DNA from: Siderastrea siderea
Taxonomy: Eukaryota > Cnidaria > Anthozoa > Scleractinia > Rhizangiidae
Direction: 5' to 3'
Assembly: GCA_964030785.1 (NCBI GenBank)
Contig: CAXIQD010000367.1
Span: 72,001-136,000 of the forward strand
DNA length: 64,000 nucleotides
How positions within the stretch are numbered: the first letter of the stretch is position 1; each line of letters begins with the position of its first letter. Under the pieces are notes generated by a model. That model searched no databases. It saw only the letters and a list, made by a program, of their open reading frames with translations, and was not told the origin of the DNA. The translations under genes and the position numbers were made by a program. Below are positions 57,369 through 64,000 of the stretch, in pieces.

Positions 57369-57491
57369 CTTGGCAAATTTTTCCGTCACCAGATAATCCT
57401 GTCTTGCAAGTATAACCATACGAGCCGAGAGAATTCTTGCATGTGGCATTTCCGTCACAGACAGGGGACGAAGCAGTGCATTCATCAACGT
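57369..57491 (-). pseudogene. Gene B EGF exon with destroyed donor and lost cysteine
   Basis: It encodes [18 protein letters not shown], then [19 protein letters not shown]. The GSYGC of gene A exon 4 is GSYGY here, so the fourth EGF cysteine is missing. The donor reads GCCAAG|ATCAGC where gene A has GCCAAG|GTCAGC. Confidence 0.88.
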
Positions 57492-57969
57492 CTAAAGCAA
57501 CAATAAGGACAACAACAACATCTTGTCTTTGCACTGGTTTTGCTTGCTTGCTTCACTTTCCGGTAACCAATCAAAAGTTAAAGTTTCTTGCTCACACACC
57601 TTTCCCCGAGTAGGTAATAAATACATGTATTTGCCTCGAATTCGGATTAGTTCGTTTTGTTGTTGATATTCAGCATTATCGACCAAATAGCAGTTCCATC
57701 CTTAATTTTGACTTTCGCTCAGGCTAAAAAACCTTCGATGCCTTTAAAAAACACCTCAGTATGAAATGCTGCGAACTCACACGCACTATAACGTCTCTTG
57801 ATGCGAAGATATGGGCAAATGATTTAGAAATTTATGGAGATTTTCCCCTCCAATCCCTTGTGGATGAAATTGGAAGAAAAGAATTCGCCCACTTAAACAT
57901 ACAGGAAAATTGTTTACCGTAATCAGTCCTTCTATAAAGCTCTTCCATAAAATAACATAACTGCCTTAC

Positions 57970-58116
57970 CTTCTGTTTCCATGTCACAGTGAGCGAGTAC
58001 AGGCATTCCTGGTTTTATGCCTGAAAACCAGTATTTGCCGCTGACCACTTAACCTTCGCTCGCCTTTATTTCTTTGCATGTCTCAGCTGGAAGCTCAGGG
58101 ATAGAACCGAGGGGGA
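57970..58116 (-). pseudogene. Gene B exon 2: fibrinogen-like module with premature stop
   Basis: It encodes [20 protein letters not shown] and then TAA, followed in frame by VVSGKYWFSGIKPGMPVLAH and CDMETE. Relative to gene A it has lost three bases at the stop site, so the frame is otherwise unchanged. Both splice sites look normal. Confidence 0.85.
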
Positions 58117-58948
58117 CTGAAAAAAATAATAAAGTGCTGCAATTTTCAATAAAGCAGGGATATTCAATACTTTATGACCACGAGTGTGGCCACGAAAAAA
58201 TCCGAGTTCCACACGGAAATCGACCCCATGCTCTTCCGTACACCAGTCGGACACTCTGACACTTTTACGTCTGCTGAAAAAAGGAAGCCCTCATTGAACT
58301 AATTTTCTATTTAGTGATATGATATCACTTTCAGTCGGTCATGATGATGGTACGACATCATTCCAGACCATCAGACCGTCAGTGCCGACGTTCCTCGATA
58401 CTTTTTCAGTAAAAGGTGGCATTAAGTTTTCCCAGAATAACTAAAGATCACCGGAAGTCTTCCGAGGATTACTACTGAGTATCTGAAGTCTTCTTAATAC
58501 CTCAAGATTCTTGATTGCTTCAACCCACCGAGGGCGATGGCTTGAACCTTTAATTTTTTTGCATAAAATGCACTTCAAATTATAACTTTAATGGTCATGC
58601 GAAGCAAAAGCTCGACACTTAAATCCAAGACTGAACTAAGGCCATAAAATTTTAAACGATTGCCAAGTTAATTTGAGAACTTTTCGGGAATTTTCCATAA
58701 ACCTGCATTATTATTTTTTGTTAGGTTTCATGCAAATTGGGCTCAAGCCATGCATCACTTATGGATCTCTTTCGAAGTGCTGTAAATGTTTGTCCTTAAG
58801 CACTCATGCTGGTCGTAAAATTAATTTGGGATAAACCACGTTAAAAAAAGAGAAGAAACAAACAAAAGGAAAAATATAATAAGCCTCCGAAATGTAATAA
58901 ACTGCATTTATATAAGTGTGGTTATATCTCTGCTTTTAGTCTTAATAC

Positions 58949-59264
58949 CTCTATCCATGGCTCTTTGGTAATAGAATCTGTCTGGATCAGGAATGAAATC
59001 CTCCGGTCTGGCTTCCTTCGTTCTATCACTGAACTCACACATGCCGACAGAGATCACAAAGTTGAAGCTTTGACAGCGATCGTCTTTTTGGCATGCTGAC
59101 ACACACTCATGTCCAAGTTCGGCCATCATCGTGTGATAGACGTGCCGCCGTAACATCCATCCGAATATTGATGCCTGTGATCCACATTGCTGCGTGACTA
59201 CTCTGTAGAGCATCTGGCCCAAGACAAACAGAACTGAGAGAAGGAACAGGTGTCTGACATCCAT
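58949..59264 (-). CDS. Gene B exon 1: signal peptide and PAN domain
   Basis: It starts MDVRHLFLLSVLFVLGQMLY and keeps [20 protein letters not shown] and GMCEFSDRT, with the PAN cysteines intact. The donor is GATAGAG|GTATTA. It has 316 nt, 3 more than in gene A. Confidence 0.85.
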
Positions 59265-59279
59265 GCCTACAATCAAGAT

Positions 59280-60486
59280 ATTTTTTGTAAAGCTTCACTT
59301 TTTTTAAATTTTACTTGCCTCATTAAGTTACCCCTAGAGACTTTCTTTGAAATAATGGCAATTTCCTTGCTTTAAATAAGGAATTCACCAAGAAAAACAA
59401 AGACACAAAAGCTCTCTCTGGTGATGCTCTCGGCTCACTGAGACCTGGCACCTATGAACGTTTTAGACCATTTGTCAATACTGTTCGCCATAAAAGAGAA
59501 AAGTAGTATTACAAGTTGTAAGCTTTACTGGTAGAAAAAAGGCGCAAAAAGTTAACGGAAACCTACCAATTGTGTTTTTTATGCAAAAGTCAAAATAGGC
59601 CAAACGCAGCTTACACCATGCATAACAAGCAGTTTGATATCAAATGGAGCATTTTATTTCTCTCTCGTTATTTTGGGTTGTTTTCTTTCAGTTGCTGCTG
59701 TTTCTTTTGAGTTCAGTTTTACCTTTTTAGTTTAAAGCACACAAGTCATTATAGTTTAGGAGTGCAGCCATTTTAGTAATTTGCTTTCCCTTTTGTTAAA
59801 AAGTGGTGTTCATCTTTCTGTCAGATAACTCATAACCGGCAAATAATTGCCTGCAGGTTTTCATATGCACTATAGGAAAAATAAAAAATCAACAATTAAA
59901 GCTAATTGCATGATGTTATGAATAGAGAACCTCACCTTGTTTCGGTAAAAGAGAGTTTTCTTTTCATTTTAATCAGCCCCTCGCGATGAAGTCAGGTAAT
60001 GCGTGCGTGTTGTTTGTTTGTTGGTTTTTTTGTTTTTGATTCCTATTCCGTGAACGAAATTCAAATAAAAAAGATTGAGGAAACATGTCAGCTTTCTCGC
60101 GGTAACACAGTTTATTGTACTGAACAAGGAGGATTCATCCGAAGGTTCTAAAGTTAACAAGTTTTGTATTCTTTTATGCAAAACAAAATTTGTCAGGTCT
60201 TTCCATCTAGTCTCCTGTTGTCTTTCATAGTTGAGCCTATTTTCCACCGCAGATAGGAAAGAGGGTTAGTCTAACGCTGTGTAAATGCACTCTATCTATC
60301 GCGCAAAGGCCGAAGATGTAATGCTACTGGCTCAGATGGAATCTCAAAACGATATTCTAATTGACCAAATACTACTGGTTTTGTGAACAATGTGAATATA
60401 AATTATTATAATGATAAAAAATTTATTCAAGTGTCGAATGAATATAGCCGAAGGAAAATCCCTCTGCTAATAGGAGACATACACAC
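59280..60486. other. Upstream flank of gene B, no supported gene
   Basis: AT-rich DNA that should contain the gene B promoter. No clear TATA or initiator arrangement stands out, and no repeat is recognised. Confidence 0.4.
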
Positions 60487-60487
60487 C

Positions 60488-61946
60488 TGGTCCCGGTTCC
60501 TGGAAAGCCGATTAAACTATCCCCCGATTAGCAGTTAATCCACGATTAAATTCCTTATCTCTAGAATAACTAAAGCAGGGATAAAAAGGCGTTCCTGAAA
60601 GCAGAATTATTCCTCGTTTAACTATCCCTCGGTTAAACTCATATCAAACAGGTTAAACAAGTTAACAGCATATAAAAGCGTGGGAAAGCGACAGAGCGGG
60701 AGAAAAAAGCAGACTTTGATACTCGTTTTACCGAGCGATACCTGTTGTAGTCTATTGTCGATATATGTTTGACAGGGGTATGATTTGCCCTTTTTCTGAT
60801 TGTGAAAAAACAAAACTTCAAACCTTTCCTCAAAGAAAAACAAAGTGGAAATCAAGGTTCAGTGCAAAGTGATGCTGATTCGAGGTGAAATGTGGGTCTC
60901 TATCTGAAAATCGGTGAGTTCACCACCTCTTGATAATCTTTCAATCATCGAAACTATTTTGAGCTTAAACAAAGCAAGACTTGCCTCTCGGAAAAATGTT
61001 AACAATAAAGTACTGATTTGTGCCGAATAATTGTCTTTGATATCTGTAGAAATTTGACATTTTGTTTTTGTTTTAATCAGTAAAAAAATTTCTGTTTCAG
61101 TGTCTGCACTGTTTGAGAACGAGAACAACTTCGCTTTAATTTAAATCGTCAAAATTTTCGTCTTATATTCACGTTATTTCAATAAAACATCTTCTTCTGC
61201 TTTTGCAAAATTGCCACAAATATTTTATTTCATTGAATGATTCTTCTGTAGAAACCCAAAACCGCCAAATTGTTCCGTGAAAAGTTGATTATTCGCGCTA
61301 TCGCTTGCGATGAAAGATGGCTTCGAAATTCATGGCTTTCAGTTTCATTTTATCATATTAAAGCTTACTCGTAGTCCTGAAGATCGGTTCATAAATTCCG
61401 CTTTGTGAAGATCCTATCTACTGAAGCCACATTTCCAGAGTTACCATTTAATAGAATTTTATAGAGCTATTGATGGAATTGTTTAATAATGTTTTAAAAT
61501 ATAAGCTTATACTAAAATCGAAAACTCGACTACTCGACTTGTGTGTTTGTATGTCCTTTTTGCTCCATCACATTTCGCTGCAGCTTTTTGCGCCGAAAAC
61601 TCGGTCGATTACCGCTCAAATTTGTGCAGACAATAAAATTATTTGTTATTTAAGTTGCTAAGAGTAATGTATCTAGCAAAAATTGCCTCCTTTATTCCTT
61701 ACTCAACTAAACTAACAATATCGCAAAATTTAAGTCCGCCATTTTGTTTGTTTTGATCAAGTTTTTCCCCCGATTAGTGAGTTAATCGACCTCGCTAGGT
61801 GGATTAAATTTAACCCCTCGTTTATCACTTGGTTAGTGGTAATCGTGCTTTCAGAAACAGAATCTTACCGACGGATAAATTTTAATGCTGGATTAGTGAT
61901 ATTTAACCCTCGATTAGCGCTAATCGGCTTTCCAGGAACCGGGGCC
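60488..61946. mobile_element. TIR element with GGCCCCGGTTCC ends, copy 1
   Basis: The left end CCCGGTTCCTGGAAAGCCGA is mirrored by TCGGCTTTCCAGGAACCGGG at the right. Inner arms carry repeated GATTAAACTATCCC and TTAATC motifs. No transposase is recognised; short minus-strand frames are similar in the two copies but frame-shifted. Confidence 0.75.
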
Positions 61947-61947
61947 A

Positions 61948-64000
61948 GGCCCCGGTTCCTGGAAAGCGGATTAAACTATCCCCCTGTTAGCAGTTAATCC
62001 GCGATCAAATTCCTTATCTCTAGAATAACCAATCCAGGGATAAAAAGGCGTTTCTGAAAGCATAATTATTCCTCGTTTAACTATCCCTCGGTTAAACTCA
62101 TATCAAACCGGTTAAACAAGTTACCAGCAAATAAAAGCGCGGGAAAACGACAGAGCGGGAGAAAAATTTCGACTCCGATACTCGTTTTACCGATCGATAC
62201 CTGTTGTAGTCTATTGTCGATTTTTGACCGCAGTACGATTTGCCCTTTTTCTGGTTGTGAAAAAACAAAACTTCAAGCCTTTCCCCAAAGAAAAACAAAG
62301 TGGAAATCAAGGTTCGGTGCAAAGTGATGCTGATTCGAGGTAAGATGTGGGCTATATCTGAAAATCGGTGATTTCACCACCTCTTGATAATCTTTCAATC
62401 ATCGAAACTATTTTGAGCTTAAACAAAGCAAGGCTTGCCTCTCGGAAAAATGTTAACAATAAAGTACTGATTTGTGCCGAATAATTGTCTTTGATATCTG
62501 TAGCCTATCTTTTTTGTTACGTTCGTCTGTTACAGAAATTTGACATTTTGTATTTGTTTAAATCAGTGAAAAACCTCTGTTTTAGTGTCTGCATTGTTTG
62601 AGAACGACAACAACTTCGCTTTAATTAATCGCGAACATATTCGTCTTATATTTAACTTATTTCAATAAAATAGAATTTTATAGAGCTATTGATGGAATTG
62701 TTTAATAGTGTTTTATGATATATACTAAAATCGAAAACTCGGCTACACGATTTGCGTGTTTGTGGTCCTAATTTAATGCATGGTTCAATTTTGCCTGTTA
62801 CCATCCCCCCCCCCCCGGGCAACTCCGGGGACAAGTCCAGCCCTTCGGGCCCGGGGGTGGGGAATTGTTTGAAGTGGTCTTGTCCCGGGGGTAGGGGGGC
62901 GGGGTAAATCGAAAATAACTGTTTGTTGTTCTTGTAATTATATTTATAAATTACGTCACTTCTCAGCCTGGACCGCGTGGAGAAGACTGTCTATTTCCAG
63001 GGAAATCTCTCGAATTTGTAGCAGACTGGTTAGAGAATAATCTCTCAAAATTAAAATCTGTTTTCGGCGGTGCGTTTGTTAAAAATTGTTGAACGAATGT
63101 GCGTTTGATGCGTACTCGAATGAATGGCGGTCGTCACGAATAAAGAAATATTTCTTCAGTGTGTACATATTTATAATAAGGCGACTTAAAATACACTCTA
63201 TATAAAAACGGATGCACAGCTTTATATTAAACAGAGATCTCAGTCCAGTGTTCTTATGAAACAAGCTAAGGAAAACTCCTTTAAATGCTGTCATTAATTC
63301 GTTCACGGGCCTCTTGTGCGTATGCGCTATATTTAGAATAAAACACGTGGCGAAGAATTTCTTTACTCGCCTGCCGTATGCCAATGTGGTTAGAGGTTTT
63401 TCTTGTTTTCTTTTTCAAATATAGTGTTCATGTTTTTATTATATTATGCATGTAGTGTCCTTCGTTCAATAAACTCTAGAAAAGCGTTTAAGTTCTTGTC
63501 AAAATGTCTGGTTTTGCTATTGTACGGAAATCAATATAGTTATTTATGTTTTGTACACAAAACAACGTATTTGTGGTCGATGAGGAGTCCCGGGGGTGGG
63601 GAATCGTCTCTTCTGCGTGCCCGGGGGTGGGGAATAGACTGCCAAGTGAGAAAAAAATTGCAAATCCCCGGGGGTGTGCCCGGGGGGGGGATGGTAACAG
63701 GTAGAATTGAACCATGCATAATTTTGCTCCATCCTATTTCGCCGCAGATCTTTGCGCCCAAAACTCAGTAGATTACCGCTCGAATTTGTGCAGACAATAA
63801 AATTATTTGTTAAGTTGCGAAGAGCAATTTCTCTAGGATAAATTGCCCCCTTTCTTTTTTCCTTACTCAACTAAACTAACAATATCGCAAATTTAAGTCC
63901 TCCATTTTGTTGGTTTTGATCAAGTTTTTCCCCCGATTAGTGAGTTAATCGACCTCGCTAGGTGGATTAAATTTAACCCCTCGTTTATCCCTTGGTTAGT
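61948..64000. mobile_element. TIR element with GGCCCCGGTTCC ends, copy 2 (cut by window end)
   Basis: It begins one base after copy 1, in the same orientation (palindromic junction CCGGGGCCAGGCCCCGG). It follows copy 1 at 62000-62700 and again from 63720, with an insertion (62776-63719) between. The right TIR lies beyond the window. Confidence 0.75.
62776..63719. mobile_element. TIR element with C-rich ends, copy 2, nested
   Basis: Ends are ATGCATGGTTCAATTTTGCC and its complement, and it is the reverse-oriented counterpart of 3326-4208. The host element is uninterrupted in copy 1 near 61555 (GTATGTCCTTTTTGCTCCAT), so the insertion point is defined. A short AATTT lies on both sides and may be the target duplication. 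Confidence 0.82.

Larger units (their letters stand above)
53458..59264 (-). pseudogene. Gene B: paralogue of gene A with lesions in two adjacent exons
   Basis: Exons 58949-59264, 57970-58116, 57369-57491, 56781-56903, 56024-56158 and 53458-53816 total 1203 nt, all in phase 1. The order is PAN, fibrinogen-like, three EGF, D8C; the first EGF exon of gene A is missing. Exon 2 has an in-frame TAA (58049-58051). The next exon has its donor changed from GT to AT and one EGF cysteine changed to Tyr. All other exons are open with conserved cysteines. Skipping both damaged exons would keep the frame and give PAN-EGF-EGF-D8C, so the locus may be a pseudogene or a gene with a shortened product. Confidence 0.82.
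47880..59276. repeat. Segmental duplication, unit B
   Basis: This is the counterpart of unit A (9842-29907) with the same order of blocks and exons. It is about 9 kb shorter because it lacks four unit A insertions and one EGF exon. It carries its own insertions at 48280-48439 and 50235-51148. Divergence in exons and introns is well beyond allelic level. Confidence 0.85.

Overview
The window looks like a stretch of anthozoan cnidarian nuclear DNA, most likely from a stony coral. This is inferred from AT-rich, intron-rich DNA, extracellular genes built from PAN, EGF and D8C modules, a tRNA-headed SINE, Penelope-like retroelements carrying a hammerhead-like motif, and many small terminal-inverted-repeat (TIR) elements. 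There is no bacterial-style gene organisation. No rRNA, CRISPR array or functional tRNA was seen.

Only one host gene can be assembled with confidence. Gene A lies on the minus strand (29907 down to 15870) and has seven coding exons. All introns are phase 1, the reading frame stays open across every junction, and the coding total is 1335 nt (444 residues plus stop). Its product is predicted to be a secreted protein: signal peptide, PAN/apple domain, a short fibrinogen-like module, four EGF repeats and a C-terminal D8C domain of the uromodulin/GP2/OIT3 type. A diverged paralogue, gene B, follows at 59264 down to 53458. It lacks one EGF exon, has an in-frame stop in exon 2, and has a destroyed 5' splice site plus a lost cysteine in the next exon. 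Its PAN, last two EGF and D8C exons are intact. Both copies use a rare GC-AG intron before the D8C exon.

The two genes sit in a segmental duplication: unit A about 9.8-29.9 kb, unit B about 47.9-59.3 kb. Comparing the units dates several insertions, because one copy keeps the empty site. Unit A gained a Crypton/gag-like element, a 293-bp MITE, a SINE-containing insertion, and a head-to-tail pair of apparently identical 3511-bp blocks inside intron 3. Unit B gained a 160-bp MITE-like hairpin and a 914-bp element carrying a zinc-finger-like exon. Each 3511-bp block contains a perfect RFX X-box just upstream of an ATG and a possible small spliced gene on the strand opposite gene A.

Region by region: 1-7 kb holds small repeats, foldback elements and an 81-bp minisatellite. 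A 2.15-kb IS630/Tc1/mariner-type element with 432-bp TIRs and a frameshifted transposase lies at 7.1-9.2 kb. A Penelope fragment lies at 9.4-9.8 kb. Unit A fills 9.8-29.9 kb. The stretch 30-47 kb is a graveyard of DNA transposons (TA, TTAA, 8-bp and 9-bp target duplications), a second Crypton/gag-like copy and a broken Penelope-like element. Unit B follows, and the end of the window holds two tandem copies of an element with GGCCCCGGTTCC ends, the second interrupted by another element.
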